Assembly: GCF_030503435.1 (NCBI RefSeq)
Contig: NZ_JAUKPO010000019.1
Span: 78,593 to 142,592, forward strand
Source of the DNA: Rhodocytophaga aerolata
GTDB lineage: Bacteria; Bacteroidota; Bacteroidia; Cytophagales; 172606-1
Direction of reading: 5' to 3'
DNA: 64,000 nt
The notes below the pieces were generated by a model, which was not told the origin of the DNA, did not search any database, and saw only the letters and a list, made by a program, of their open reading frames with translations. Made by a program: the position numbers and the translations under genes. Positions 35,665-44,991 of this stretch are shown here, one piece after another (within the stretch, counting starts at the first letter, position 1; every line of letters begins with the position of its first letter).

Positions 35665-36834
35665 ATGGAAGAAAACCTTTCCCAAGAAACCTTATGTGTG
35701 CACGCCGGTGGTGAGTTAGCTGGCGATGCACAAAGTGTTGTTACACCTGTTTTTCCTGCCTCCTCCTATAAATACAGACAAACAACAGAAAATACCTATC
35801 CCAGGTATTTTAACACCATCAATCAAAAAGTGATTATTGAAAAACTATGTGCCCTGGAAGGAGGCCAGGATGGACTCATTTTTAGTTCCGGCATGGCAGC
35901 AATCAGCACCACACTTTTTTCTCTCCTGCAACCAGGAGATCATGTAGTATTTTGCAAAGGCTTGTATGGAGGCACCTATCACTTAATCAGCAGTGAATTT
36001 GAGAAAAGGGGAATCCGCTATAGTTTTGCTCCTGATAATACGTCAGAAGCCTTTTTGCAGGTGATCACATCCCAAACAAAGGTGATTTATATAGAAACGC
36101 CTTCCAATCCTTTGCTTGAGGTTCTGGATATTCAAGCTATCAGTCTGCTGGCAAAAAAGCACCAGATTGTAACCGTAATAGATAATACTTTTGCCAGCCC
36201 TATTAACCAGAATCCGATCAGCTTCGGCTTCGATATTGTTATTCATAGCGGCACAAAATACCTGGGTGGGCATAGTGACCTGTGTTTTGGCGCTGTGGTT
36301 ACGTCTGCCGCCTTAACAAAGCAAATATATGAAGGTGCCATTAATTACGGAGGAAGTTTAAATGCACTGGATTGTTATCTGATTGAAAGAAGCTTAAAAA
36401 CGCTGGCTATCCGCATGGAAAAGCACAATGAAAATGCCCTGATGCTGGCAAATTTCCTGCAAGGCTTACCTGAGGTTCAACGGGTGTATTTTCCAGGATT
36501 GCGCTCTCATCCAGGTCACGAAATTGCTAAGTCGCAAATGCGGGGCTTTGGCGGCATGTTATCTTTTGAGTTGGCTACGAATGATTTAAAACAGGTAGAT
36601 ATTTTCTTAGATAGTCTGCAGTTTATTCAGCCAGCTATGAGTCTGGGAGGGGTAGAAAGCCTTATTTGTTCGCCGGCTACTACCTCGCATGTAAAACTTT
36701 CGCCCCAGGAAAGAGAAGAGGCAGGCATTAAAGATGGGTTGCTTAGATTATCGGTAGGTATTGAAAATGCTCAGGATCTGATAAAAGATCTGAAAAAAGC
36801 CTTTATCAACCTATCAACATCTGTGCATGTATAG
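35665..36834 (+). CDS. Cys/Met-metabolism PLP enzyme (cystathionine gamma-synthase or gamma-lyase type)
   Basis: Transsulfuration-family enzyme of 389 aa: makes or cleaves cystathionine, methionine or homocysteine in the cytoplasm. It begins ETLCVHAG, and has SSGMAAIST, YIETPSNPLLEVLDI, DNTFASP, the PLP-binding Lys198 in HSGTKYLGGHSD, and SLGGVESLICSPA near the end. The start at 35665 matches the family; the longer frame from 35599 adds 22 hydrophobic residues and would nearly abut the kinase gene. It follows the kinase by 96 nt but is probably functionally separate. Synthase, gamma-lyase and methionine gamma-lyase cannot be told apart by eye. Confidence 0.92.
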   Translation: MEENLSQETLCVHAGGELAGDAQSVVTPVFPASSYKYRQTTENTYPRYFNTINQKVIIEKLCALEGGQDGLIFSSGMAAISTTLFSLLQPGDHVVFCKGLYGGTYHLISSEFEKRGIRYSFAPDNTSEAFLQVITSQTKVIYIETPSNPLLEVLDIQAISLLAKKHQIVTVIDNTFASPINQNPISFGFDIVIHSGTKYLGGHSDLCFGAVVTSAALTKQIYEGAINYGGSLNALDCYLIERSLKTLAIRMEKHNENALMLANFLQGLPEVQRVYFPGLRSHPGHEIAKSQMRGFGGMLSFELATNDLKQVDIFLDSLQFIQPAMSLGGVESLICSPATTSHVKLSPQEREEAGIKDGLLRLSVGIENAQDLIKDLKKAFINLSTSVHV

Positions 36835-36848
36835 TGCGAACAAAAATT

Positions 36849-36893
36849 CTCCTACTCACGAAAGCTCATCGGTAAAGCTTTGATGAGTAGGAG
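36849..36893 (+). terminator. Terminator of the transsulfuration gene
   Basis: CTCCTACTCA (36849-36858) pairs with TGAGTAGGAG (36884-36893), with an inner AAAGCT/AGCTTT pairing, 15 nt after the stop codon, then TTCGTTTG. Good intrinsic-terminator shape with a modest T-run. Confidence 0.75.
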
Positions 36894-37069
36894 TTCGTTT
36901 GAAAACTATTATCCTACAAGCGTTATTCAGGCTAATTACGCCTTTTATAGAATAGACACCTTTTCCCTTATTTGAAGTATGTTGGGGCGAAACCAGGAGT
37001 AACAGGGGTACTCTATATAAAAGGTAAAAGGTCAATGTAAAAAGGATTGCGTATATTGCCAGAATGAGA

Positions 37070-37258
37070 ATGGGAGAGAATATTGAGTCGATAGGTTTTG
37101 GGACGAATGAGCCAAATGCACTAAGGGAGTTAAAGAGTAAATATAACCGCTACGCCAGCCGGCTGAATTTTGCCAGAAATAGCTTTTGGAAAAAAGAACA
37201 TACGGTCTTATATAAGGAACTCACGCTGTTGAAAATCAAAATTGATACCTATGTTTAA
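37070..37258 (+). CDS. Small hypothetical protein (62 aa)
   Basis: Unrecognised. 62 residues from the ATG at 37070 (the frame allows a start two codons earlier at 37064). The body (RELKSKYNRYASRLNFARN, then a Lys-rich helix) is basic and predicted helical, with no signal peptide. It stands alone about 180 nt after the terminator of the transsulfuration gene. It could be a real small protein or a chance frame; composition mildly favours real. Confidence 0.4.
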   Translation: MGENIESIGFGTNEPNALRELKSKYNRYASRLNFARNSFWKKEHTVLYKELTLLKIKIDTYV

Positions 37259-37440
37259 TTACCTAGCTTCTCATAGAGCTGCTATAGATAGAGAAAAAGC
37301 TGTTTAGCTGGGTAAACACACGTTCAGTTATGAAACAAGCCAGGTAGGAGCTATCTTTACTTATCATCAATGAATCTGTAAAAGAAGTTATTAGCAAAAT
37401 CTTCCTTACTGGAGCTCCAAAGAAGAATTGCCTTTAATCT

Positions 37441-38655
37441 TTACGGGTAAAGCAGGTATTTTTTTCGCATCACTTTATATTCACTCAGGCCCGGTTCCCA
37501 GCTTTGGCGGATTTCTTTTTCAGAGGCGCCAGCAATTATTTGTTGCCTGAACAAGGCATTGCCGGCTAGTCGTTCAATAACACCCATTTCTTTGCTCAGT
37601 TTGGAGTCGAAGAACTTTTCCTTGTGAGGAGAAGCTTTGTATAACTCCATCATCCATTGCAGATTAACCTGTTTCTTTTTTCTTAGCTGCTCCACATCAT
37701 ACGTGCGCAGGTCAAGGCCATAACAAACCTGGTTCATGAACAGTGGCGTTTCTGCCATCCCCTTAATACTGGTTGGGGTAAAGGAAAATTCGTATTTACC
37801 TTTGAGTTCAGGACTGCCTATCACGGTAAAAGGGAAATAAGTACCGCGGCCATGATTAAGGTATGTGCCTTCAAATAAACAGGTGGAAGGGTACAGCATC
37901 ACGGCTTGCTGGGTATTTAAATTAGGCGAGGGACTTACCGGCAATACATACGGCATATCATGCGTATAGTTAGCCACCGGAATAATCCGCAGTTTACATT
38001 TCACTTTGTTTGCGAGCCATCCTTCTCCATTGGCCATTTGAGCAAATTCACCAACGGTTAATCCATGAGAAATAGGTAATGGAAACATACCAATGCCTGA
38101 CTTAAACTTTAAATCCAGGATGGGGCCGTCAATTAGATACCCATTGGGATTGGGTCTGTCCAGAATAAGCAGTTCTTTCCCATTTTCATGACAGGCTTCC
38201 ATTAGCCGGGCAAGGGCATTGATGTTGGTATAAAAGCGGCACCCTACATCCTGCAAGTCATAAATCAGGATGTCTACATCGGCTAAATCTTCTTTGGCAG
38301 GTTTGCTTTTTTTGCCGTACAAGGAGATCACCGGAATGCCGGTAACTGGATCGGTATCATCAGCCACCACAGCTCCGGCACTGGCCTTGCCGCGAAAACC
38401 GTGTTCGGGGCCAAACACCTTTACAATCGTAATACCTACTTTGGTCAGACTATCCACTAAATGCGTTTTCCCAATCACAGAGGTTTGATTGGCAAGAATA
38501 GCCACCCTTTTGCCTTTCAGATAAGGCAGGTATTTTTCGGTTTGTTCTGCCCCGGTTTTTATCTCTGCCGGCTTAATGAGAGCAGGATTGGCTGATGGAT
38601 TTTTGTGAGTTATACAAAGGTTCAGTAGGATGAAAAATGCAACAAACACTTTCAT
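37441..38655 (-). CDS. Exported exo-beta-N-acetylmuramidase, NamZ/DUF1343 (GH171) type
   Basis: Removes terminal N-acetylmuramic acid from peptidoglycan fragments during wall turnover or recycling. Start at 38655 gives the signal peptide MKVFVAFFILLNLCITH; the frame extends to 38736 without reason. Family landmarks: GKRVAILANQTSVIG, VFGPEHGFRG, DILIYDLQDVGCRFYTNI, LDRPNPNGY and GRGTYFPFTVIGSPEL, then the C-terminal FEGTYLNHGRGT region. Mature length of about 385 aa is normal. Single gene, minus strand. Confidence 0.93.
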   Translation of the reverse strand: MKVFVAFFILLNLCITHKNPSANPALIKPAEIKTGAEQTEKYLPYLKGKRVAILANQTSVIGKTHLVDSLTKVGITIVKVFGPEHGFRGKASAGAVVADDTDPVTGIPVISLYGKKSKPAKEDLADVDILIYDLQDVGCRFYTNINALARLMEACHENGKELLILDRPNPNGYLIDGPILDLKFKSGIGMFPLPISHGLTVGEFAQMANGEGWLANKVKCKLRIIPVANYTHDMPYVLPVSPSPNLNTQQAVMLYPSTCLFEGTYLNHGRGTYFPFTVIGSPELKGKYEFSFTPTSIKGMAETPLFMNQVCYGLDLRTYDVEQLRKKKQVNLQWMMELYKASPHKEKFFDSKLSKEMGVIERLAGNALFRQQIIAGASEKEIRQSWEPGLSEYKVMRKKYLLYP

Positions 38656-39092
38656 AAGGCAATGTTTATGGAATGAAAATACTAGTAAGTAATAAATATC
38701 AAATGAATACCTGCAATGTTTAACTCCTGGTAACAACTAGTACAACTGCCCTATTCTTTCTAGCTCATCTAGTTGTTCTTGTACAATAATCCGTCTGATG
38801 ATCCCATTAGTCAATTTTAAAAAAGACTTCACACAATTTCTGTGCAGTGATATAAACAACGGGAAACCAAAGGGGTATAAATCCTTCTTACTCTTAAGAA
38901 AACGCTTGACCAAAGATAAGGTATATTTTGTATATTACCCGCTCTATCCTTTCTAGGTAACGTACATGCCTTACATGAGAGCACCAATATAGGATTTCCT
39001 ATACGCATGGGTAGCAAACTGCAGTTAGTAAGAATGGATTACTATATACACAACAATTCTATCTTTAACTTTTTCTCAGACAACATTCGGAT
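38656..39092. other. 437-nt divergent spacer
   Basis: Between NamZ (minus) and the second GH43-like gene (plus). A TATATTTTG near 38922 resembles, but does not match, the TAnnTTTG element. No gene or strong hairpin seen. Confidence 0.35.
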
Positions 39093-40094
39093 ATGAAACA
39101 TTTTGGGTTTGCGCTAGCCGTTTGCTTGTTTTTTTCACTTGTAGGTAAGGCACAGGAGAGTAAGAGAGTTGAAATCAAAAAAAACATTCCCCTGGATTCT
39201 ATTGTGCTAAGCGATCCGTTTATTCTGGCCGATGCGAAAACAAAGCTCTACTACATGACCGGAACCGGTGGCCTGTTATGGAAGAGCGAAGATTTGAAGT
39301 TGTGGGATGGCCCCTTTACCGTTACCAGAACAGATCCAAGCTCCTGGATGGGGCCAAACCCGATGATCTGGGTGGCCGAAATTCACGCCTTTCAAAACAA
39401 GTATTATTATTTTGCTACCTTCACTAACCGCTCCGTCAAGATAGATACTGTCGGAGAAAATATCATTGAACGCAGGGCCTGCCATGTGCTGGTAAGTGAC
39501 AAGCCTGATGGCCCCTATGTACCCATGAAAGATACTACCTATTTACCTGCCCATATGCCAACGTTGGATGGTACCTTATGGGTAGATACAAATGGAAAGC
39601 CCTATATGGTCTATTGTTACGAATGGCTGCAAAACTTAAATGGGACCATTGAAAAGATTGAATTGAAACCGGATTTAAGTGGTACCATTGGCGAGAGTAA
39701 GCTGTTGTTCCGGGCAAGTGAGGCTCCCTGGAGCCGGGAAAAAGATAAAAATGGCAAAGACCGCCCCAACAAAGTAACCGATGGCCCTTATCTGTTTAAA
39801 ACAGGAACCGGACGATTAGGAATGATATGGACCAGCTGGATTTACGATATGTACACGCAAGGCGTTGCCTATTCACAAAGTGGCACCCTGGATGGCCCCT
39901 GGATACAGGAGAAAGACCCGATCACACCGCTCAATTATGGCCATGGTATGTTGTTTCACACCTTAGATGGCAAGTTATTGATGTCTATCCATAGTCATAA
40001 AAGTATTAACGGCCGCTACCGGCGCATTCCTCATCTGTTTGAAGCAGATCTATCTGGAGATAAGTTGGTTGTTACTAAGCCGTATATCCCTTAA
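39093..40094 (+). CDS. Secreted GH43-like protein with Asp at the general-acid position
   Basis: Five-bladed-propeller hydrolase-like protein of 333 aa, signal peptide ending near VGKAQ (residue 21). Acidic triad: Asp41 (LSDPFILAD), Asp159 (TLDGTLWVD) and Asp230 in KVTDGPYLF, where GH43 enzymes usually have Glu. A short side chain there could mean a changed reaction geometry or a family in which TDG is normal; similar TDGxxL sequences occur in Bacteroidota GH43-like proteins. C-terminal GHGMLFHTLDGKLLMSIHSH is intact. Not obviously in an operon. Confidence 0.85.
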   Translation: MKHFGFALAVCLFFSLVGKAQESKRVEIKKNIPLDSIVLSDPFILADAKTKLYYMTGTGGLLWKSEDLKLWDGPFTVTRTDPSSWMGPNPMIWVAEIHAFQNKYYYFATFTNRSVKIDTVGENIIERRACHVLVSDKPDGPYVPMKDTTYLPAHMPTLDGTLWVDTNGKPYMVYCYEWLQNLNGTIEKIELKPDLSGTIGESKLLFRASEAPWSREKDKNGKDRPNKVTDGPYLFKTGTGRLGMIWTSWIYDMYTQGVAYSQSGTLDGPWIQEKDPITPLNYGHGMLFHTLDGKLLMSIHSHKSINGRYRRIPHLFEADLSGDKLVVTKPYIP

Positions 40095-40164
40095 ACTACA
40101 AAATAACTCTCATGCTGTTCCAGAAAAAATCCTGAACCTGCCTGTTACAAAAACCAGTAAGATG

Positions 40165-40181
40165 CCTGAAAATTTATCAGG
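40165..40181 (+). terminator. Weak hairpin after the GH43-like gene
   Basis: CCTGA (40165-40169) pairs with TCAGG (40177-40181) over an AT loop, followed by TTTATAG. It lies in the gap between converging genes, 70 nt past the stop. Short stem, so low confidence. Confidence 0.35.
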
Positions 40182-40282
40182 TTTATAGTCCATGTCTCTG
40201 CGCATGTTTCTAGCCGTATTTTAGAACTAGCCAGTGTACCAGGCTGGACAATCGTTTGCTGATTAAGCAAGCAATCATTATT

Positions 40283-41275
40283 TTACTTGAACTCCAGTAA
40301 GGCTCTTTCTATAATCGAATCTATGCCCTTAGTTCTGTCTGCCTCTGCCATATTCACGGCAATATCAGGTACAATTCCCGCTTCCATATTATAGCCATCT
40401 GGCAGAAGAGAAACCGAAGCAGAGTAATTTACATGAAAGCCGTTGGGTAATTCGGAACCTGCCGGCACTCCCCCTCCTCCCCCGGTCTGGTCCCCAATTA
40501 GCGTAATGCCTAGCGCCTTACAGGATGCAGCAAAATAGTTGGCTGCACTATAGCAGCGCCTGTTGGTAAGCACTACTACTTTTTTCTCAAACCGCACATT
40601 TTCCAAATCAGGCGTGAGATATACTTCGTGGAATGGTTCAAAATCTTGATGCCCCGGGCCATTTTTAAAAGCTTGTTTGTATAGCATTTTCCGCTCCGAA
40701 ATGATTCTTTCCAGGATCTTAAAACTGTTCTTGGGATTCCCTCCTTCATTACTTCGTATATCAATAATAAGTCCTTCGGTATCCTTAAAGCGGGTAAAAA
40801 TATAATCTAAATTATCGGCACTGATGGGATTGCGGAAAGAGCTGTAATGAATATAGCCCACCTCGCCAATAATGGTATTGATTAAAGGGCCAGTAATATG
40901 ATAATCTCCCCAGTAATGGCGGATAAGTAACTCTCTGTCTACATTAGCCGGATAATCCAGAAACCAGTTTTCATATTTGGAAATATTATCTCCCGAACGC
41001 AGGTTTACATGTCCATCCCGAAGGGTAGAGAGCATCTGGGCCATTACCTCAAATAACTCTTCCCGACTTAAGTTATTATGTATCTGTGGCCTATAAACCG
41101 TGTATACAGAATCCCAGTTGATTCTCTTATATTCAAAGAAAGAATATTTACGGTCCAGTTCCTTCCAAAGCAGATCGAAATTAGTGACATTGCCACTGGG
41201 AGGGTCTTTCTCAATAAACACATCCTCACAAGCTGTAAAAACGAATAATAGTAAAACTACAAGTATCTTTTTCAT
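40283..41275 (-). CDS. S41-family peptidase lipoprotein
   Basis: C-terminal-processing-type serine protease anchored by lipid. Start at 41275 gives MKKILVVLLLFVFTAC with lipobox Cys16; a longer frame to 41371 overlaps the upstream gene and lacks a signal. The N-terminal part is helical (DLLWKELDRKYSFFEYKRINWD, in two runs), with no clear PDZ domain; the catalytic domain has GLIIDIRSNEGG and the nucleophile Ser243 in CYSAANYFA, then GDQTGGGGGVPAG. Last gene of the sigma-factor operon, 11 nt after the preceding stop, so it may process or degrade envelope proteins under that sigma factor. Confidence 0.9.
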   Translation of the reverse strand: MKKILVVLLLFVFTACEDVFIEKDPPSGNVTNFDLLWKELDRKYSFFEYKRINWDSVYTVYRPQIHNNLSREELFEVMAQMLSTLRDGHVNLRSGDNISKYENWFLDYPANVDRELLIRHYWGDYHITGPLINTIIGEVGYIHYSSFRNPISADNLDYIFTRFKDTEGLIIDIRSNEGGNPKNSFKILERIISERKMLYKQAFKNGPGHQDFEPFHEVYLTPDLENVRFEKKVVVLTNRRCYSAANYFAASCKALGITLIGDQTGGGGGVPAGSELPNGFHVNYSASVSLLPDGYNMEAGIVPDIAVNMAEADRTKGIDSIIERALLEFK

Positions 41276-41286
41276 AGGAAGGGCAT

Positions 41287-42117
41287 CTAAATAGTTACTA
41301 GCAGGGAGAACATCAGGGCATGCGAAGCCCCTTTTACTTGCTCTGTAAAGGAGGCTGTATAATATTGCCACTCATAACTGATGCCTAGCTGATTATTTCC
41401 TCTAATGGGATAAAGCAAAGAATTACGCAGCATAATGCGGCCAAACGAGCCAAAACTACACATCCGGGCATTTCTTTGCGCATACCTAAACAGGTCATCT
41501 TCGGGATTGGTGACATCATACACATTCAGGTAATCAGGCCGGGTGCCATACGAAAGCAATGGCAGGCTTACGCGGTGGTAGTGGGTAAGCCGTTTACGTT
41601 TTAGCTGAAAACTCCCCTTATACGCCGCACTGATGGCTAAAGAAGTAAAATTATCATACACGATAGCACTGTTATCCAGCTGAGGTAAATACCGCACATC
41701 CAGAAAGGTATGTAAAGAGGCTCCCAGGAAAAATGCACCCTTCAGCGTGTCCTTTATCAGAGTGGTCTTCCGCAGATACACATAATCTATATCCAGGCGG
41801 AACATATTGGCTTTCATGGTGGGGTATTTTTTAAAATCCCCTGAAGTAATAAGGGCATATTGGATAGGCAGACGTAATTCGGTTAACCGCTTGCCCTGTT
41901 TTTCTTTCAACACACCAAAAGACAAGGTGGGCAGCCATCCTTTGTAGCGAACCGGAGACATCGCATCATCCTTTATCTGGTGGTAGGTAAAGCCACTGCC
42001 CAACTCCAGATGAGTCGTTTTCTGACTTCTAGCCTGCACTGCATGGAGGCAGAGCAAGACCCAAAGGCTGAATCTGAACCACGGGCTGGGGGCTAGAATT
42101 CTGTTGATTTTTTTCAT
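41287..42117 (-). CDS. Probable outer-membrane protein, hypothetical
   Basis: 277 codons counting the stop, from the ATG at 42117 (MKKINRI; the frame opens three codons earlier at 42126). A hydrophobic stretch (WFRFSLWVLLCLHAV) before ARSQ looks like an export signal. The rest is beta-rich with alternating aromatic residues and a C-terminus ending in a hydrophobic strand (ALMFSLLVTI), as in outer-membrane barrels. No family recognised. Fifth gene of the sigma-factor operon, 38 nt after the preceding gene. Confidence 0.6.
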   Translation of the reverse strand: MKKINRILAPSPWFRFSLWVLLCLHAVQARSQKTTHLELGSGFTYHQIKDDAMSPVRYKGWLPTLSFGVLKEKQGKRLTELRLPIQYALITSGDFKKYPTMKANMFRLDIDYVYLRKTTLIKDTLKGAFFLGASLHTFLDVRYLPQLDNSAIVYDNFTSLAISAAYKGSFQLKRKRLTHYHRVSLPLLSYGTRPDYLNVYDVTNPEDDLFRYAQRNARMCSFGSFGRIMLRNSLLYPIRGNNQLGISYEWQYYTASFTEQVKGASHALMFSLLVTI

Positions 42118-42155
42118 AATTATCATCGTAAGGAGATGGTATAAACACAGCTATC

Positions 42156-42803
42156 TTAAAAGGCTATTCCGAGTTGAATGCTTGCTCTAAAATTCAGGCC
42201 TGCTTTCCGGTCAGGATAATTTATGATACCTTTTGCTATCCCTACATCCGCATCTACATAGCCCCATCTGGTAATTCTTCGTTGGATGCCATATACCAGG
42301 TGAATGGAAAGATCCTGTTCATTCCTGCCGGGCCGGGTCCGGCCATCGATAAACGTACTCAGGTAATTGGCCGAAAAATTATTGGCACTCTTGCCTTTCA
42401 GAATCCGGCGGTTAAGGTTATAATAATACCGCATGCCTCCAGCAAGACCTATATCCCGGATACGCCTGTTATCTGCCCGAAGGGTAGTGCCTATAATATA
42501 AGACCAGGCAGGGGTTATTTTTCTCTCAAAAGAAACCCTTACCATATTGTTCACATGGTTTTTGCTTGAATCATTTCTTTCTCCTAAGGAAAACAGGTAT
42601 AAAACAGGGCCAATGAGGTCAATTTTAATTAACTGTTTTTTTTCTTCGTTAGCTCTGATCACATGGTTGTAAGAATCCAGTAAGTGGGCAAACCTGGCCG
42701 TATCCATTTCTTCCTCACTGCGTTCAATAGTGATTTTCTCCTGGGCTGCTACCCATGGCAAGCCTGTCAGTAAACCGATGAAAAGAATAAGTATCTTTTT
42801 CAT
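42156..42803 (-). CDS. Probable outer-membrane protein, hypothetical
   Basis: 215 aa with signal peptide MKKILILFIGLLTGLPWVAAQ. Start at 42803 is decided by the ATGA overlap with the upstream DUF4097 gene, which couples their translation; the longer open frame to 42878 is not needed. The mature part starts with an acidic helix (EEEMDTARFAHLLDSYNHVI), then alternating polar/aromatic strands and a C-terminal phenylalanine (ASIQLGIAF), the usual finish of outer-membrane barrels. Family not recognised. Confidence 0.65.
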   Translation of the reverse strand: MKKILILFIGLLTGLPWVAAQEKITIERSEEEMDTARFAHLLDSYNHVIRANEEKKQLIKIDLIGPVLYLFSLGERNDSSKNHVNNMVRVSFERKITPAWSYIIGTTLRADNRRIRDIGLAGGMRYYYNLNRRILKGKSANNFSANYLSTFIDGRTRPGRNEQDLSIHLVYGIQRRITRWGYVDADVGIAKGIINYPDRKAGLNFRASIQLGIAF

Positions 42804-43708
42804 TTTCCTTCCAAAATGATTTTGCCAAACGATGTATGAACTTTTATTAAGGGCAAACCCTTTGCCCCATACTGCCACCTGGCTAGCTGGGCAGAATGAT
42901 TAACTGTACTGCTTTTTATATGCCCCGGCAGGGTGACTTCCCCAAACTGCGATTCCAGCTGGTATTGATAATGGTTTAGTTGATTCATAGAAAGATGTAT
43001 ATCGGATTTGGCAGCATCCACTGTTAACGAAGAAATACCGGTTAAGCCGCTTATATAGATATCTCCTAAGGTATTTTTAAAAGAAGCAGAGCCGGTTATA
43101 CCTTGGATGCTGGTTTTGGTATGGGTAAAAGAGCAAGTGATTTGCCCGGCTATAGTTGTAGCCGTAAAATCTCCAAAGTGACTTTTGTAATCGCCCCGGC
43201 CGTTCATGTTTTCCAGGCTAATATTTCCATACCTGCTGTCTATGCTGGTATTCCCGGAGGTATTGGCTACATGTACATTCCCATAGCTGTTGGTTATTTG
43301 CAAGGATGCTCCAGTGGGTACCCATACTTCATATTCGGCAAGCAGAATGGCATTCAGTTGAGCCTTTCCATTAGGCAAAGCGAAATAATTTTTTAAATGA
43401 ATCACTCCTCTTCTTTTTTCCAGAATGTACCGCTGATAGTCCAGTTCTTGCTGGGCTACTTGCCTGGTAAGGGCTTTTGAAATAAGTTTTAGCTTTACCT
43501 TTACTTCCTTGCCCTCCCACCCCATCACCTTAATTCCGGCCTTCTCCCCTTCCAGTTGAATAGATTCGCCTTCTTTGCAGGAAAAATTCTTTTCCACTGT
43601 TTTGGTAATCACTTGCACCATTCCTTGAGCTATCAGCCTACCGGCGAAGAAAACCAGTAAAAGCAGCAGCCCGGATGTGAGTAAAAATTTCATGGTTTGC
43701 TTCTTCAA
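42800..43708 (-). CDS. Exported DUF4097-like adhesin/beta-helix protein
   Basis: 302 aa with an N-terminal export signal (MKKQTMKFLLTSGLLLLLVF...). The mature part shows repeated short beta-strands with Gly/Asn turns (ITNSYGNVHVANTSGNTS, IDSRYGNISLENMNGRGDYK), the right-handed beta-helix pattern of DUF4097/putative-adhesin proteins. Third gene of the sigma-factor operon, 18 nt after the anti-sigma gene, and overlapping the next gene by 4 nt (ATGA). Proteins of this type commonly follow sigma/anti-sigma pairs in Bacteroidota. Confidence 0.75.
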   Translation of the reverse strand: MKKQTMKFLLTSGLLLLLVFFAGRLIAQGMVQVITKTVEKNFSCKEGESIQLEGEKAGIKVMGWEGKEVKVKLKLISKALTRQVAQQELDYQRYILEKRRGVIHLKNYFALPNGKAQLNAILLAEYEVWVPTGASLQITNSYGNVHVANTSGNTSIDSRYGNISLENMNGRGDYKSHFGDFTATTIAGQITCSFTHTKTSIQGITGSASFKNTLGDIYISGLTGISSLTVDAAKSDIHLSMNQLNHYQYQLESQFGEVTLPGHIKSSTVNHSAQLARWQYGAKGLPLIKVHTSFGKIILEGK

Positions 43709-43726
43709 TTTTATCGACCTATCCCA

Positions 43727-44443
43727 TCACAGCAGATGCTGGATTAATTTCTTCCCTACTTCTGTTTTTTCTTTTTCAATGCGTACCAGATACGTAGCCA
43801 GTTGTGTTTGTTCCCGGTGTGTTTGTAACTGATTTACCAGCTCTTGCCTGGCTGCATGAAGCTCCAGATACTCTTCTAGTAAACCTCTAAACCCAGGTTC
43901 CTGACACTGCATAGCTAAGCGGGCACAGTTTTCTCTGATAAATTGCATTAGCTCATCCTCTTCCGGAAGCTGGCTGTACACAGCCTGCCAGTCTGTAGGA
44001 GGAATAGCCTCTTCCCGGTAGGTTATGTGTATTTTTTCAGCACTGGCAGGTATTTCATTCTGCCACAAAAAGCTAAGCAGGAGTAAAAGGGATGCTGCCA
44101 TACCGGCTATCCAATACAGGTACGGACTACTGCGTACTGGTTTTTCCTTTTGTGTCTTTTCAATAATGTTCTCAAATACATCTTTATGGAGTTTGTGTAC
44201 GGGCAAGGATTGAATAGCCCGGTTCAGCCTCTCCTGGTTTTCAAGGGCATGCTCAATTTTTTCCCAGGGTAGATGGGCCTGCACTCTATCCGCTTTATAC
44301 TGGGAAATAGCACGGTCTATGTGTGGCAGCCCTTTTTCTTTATCCAGTTCTTGCTCTATACTTTTCCATATGTCCGCCGGTGCCTTGTATTGAGGCAATT
44401 GGGCTAAAGCTTGATCAAGTATTTGTTTATTGTTAGGTTTCAT
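43727..44443 (-). CDS. Probable anti-sigma factor, single-pass membrane protein
   Basis: 238 aa. A long cytoplasmic N-terminal region of charged helices (residues 1-108), one transmembrane segment (YLYWIAGMAASLLLLLSFLW, about 109-128) and a C-terminal periplasmic part with coiled coil. It starts within the ATGA overlap with the ECF sigma gene, the classic arrangement for sigma and its membrane-bound inhibitor. No zinc-binding anti-sigma HxxxCxxC motif is seen, so the assignment rests on topology and context. Confidence 0.7.
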   Translation of the reverse strand: MKPNNKQILDQALAQLPQYKAPADIWKSIEQELDKEKGLPHIDRAISQYKADRVQAHLPWEKIEHALENQERLNRAIQSLPVHKLHKDVFENIIEKTQKEKPVRSSPYLYWIAGMAASLLLLLSFLWQNEIPASAEKIHITYREEAIPPTDWQAVYSQLPEEDELMQFIRENCARLAMQCQEPGFRGLLEEYLELHAARQELVNQLQTHREQTQLATYLVRIEKEKTEVGKKLIQHLL

Positions 44444-44991
44444 TCCATCAGGTCTTTTAGAAGGCGTTGCAACATTTTTTTAGCTTGAAACAGCTGTGAT
44501 TTGGCAGTACCTTCGGCAATGCCTATAATCTGGCCAACTTCCCGGTGTGTATAGCCTTCTACTTCAACTAACAAAAACACATTTCTATACCCTGCCGGCA
44601 ACTTCCGGATAGCCTTTTCCAGGTATTCCCCTGTCAGGTTTTCATCCCAGGTAATAGGTTGATTATCCTGTATAAATTCACTTATCGGCTCAAAAGCATG
44701 CAAGCTCTTTTGCTTGGAGAGCCCACTGCGGATAACTATGGTTTTAATCCAGGCCCCTAAGGAAGAGGCTCCCCTATAATTCTTAAGACTCCGGAATACT
44801 TCTATAAAGGCTTCCTGCAAAGCGTCAGCAGCATCCTCTTCATCGTTGAGCATGCGCAAGAGCAACGTATACATAGCATCTTTGTATTTGTAATACAAAG
44901 CGCGCTGGGCATTTCTGTCGTGCTGCATACAGCCGTGTAAAAGCTCTAGCTCGTATGGATCTTGTAAATAGCTCAATGACTTAAGTACCAT
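44440..44991 (-). CDS. ECF-type RNA polymerase sigma factor
   Basis: Sigma-70 family ECF factor of 183 aa that directs RNA polymerase to stress or envelope promoters. Region 2: NDEEDAADALQEAFIEVFRS followed by FRSLKNYRGASSLGAWI. Region 4: LPAGYRNVFLLVEVEGYTHREVGQIIGIAEGTAKSQ-type helix-turn-helix with a TAKSQLFQAKKML recognition helix. First gene of a six-gene operon (sigma, anti-sigma, DUF4097, two envelope proteins, S41 protease), overlapping the anti-sigma gene by 4 nt. Confidence 0.93.
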   Translation of the reverse strand: MVLKSLSYLQDPYELELLHGCMQHDRNAQRALYYKYKDAMYTLLLRMLNDEEDAADALQEAFIEVFRSLKNYRGASSLGAWIKTIVIRSGLSKQKSLHAFEPISEFIQDNQPITWDENLTGEYLEKAIRKLPAGYRNVFLLVEVEGYTHREVGQIIGIAEGTAKSQLFQAKKMLQRLLKDLME

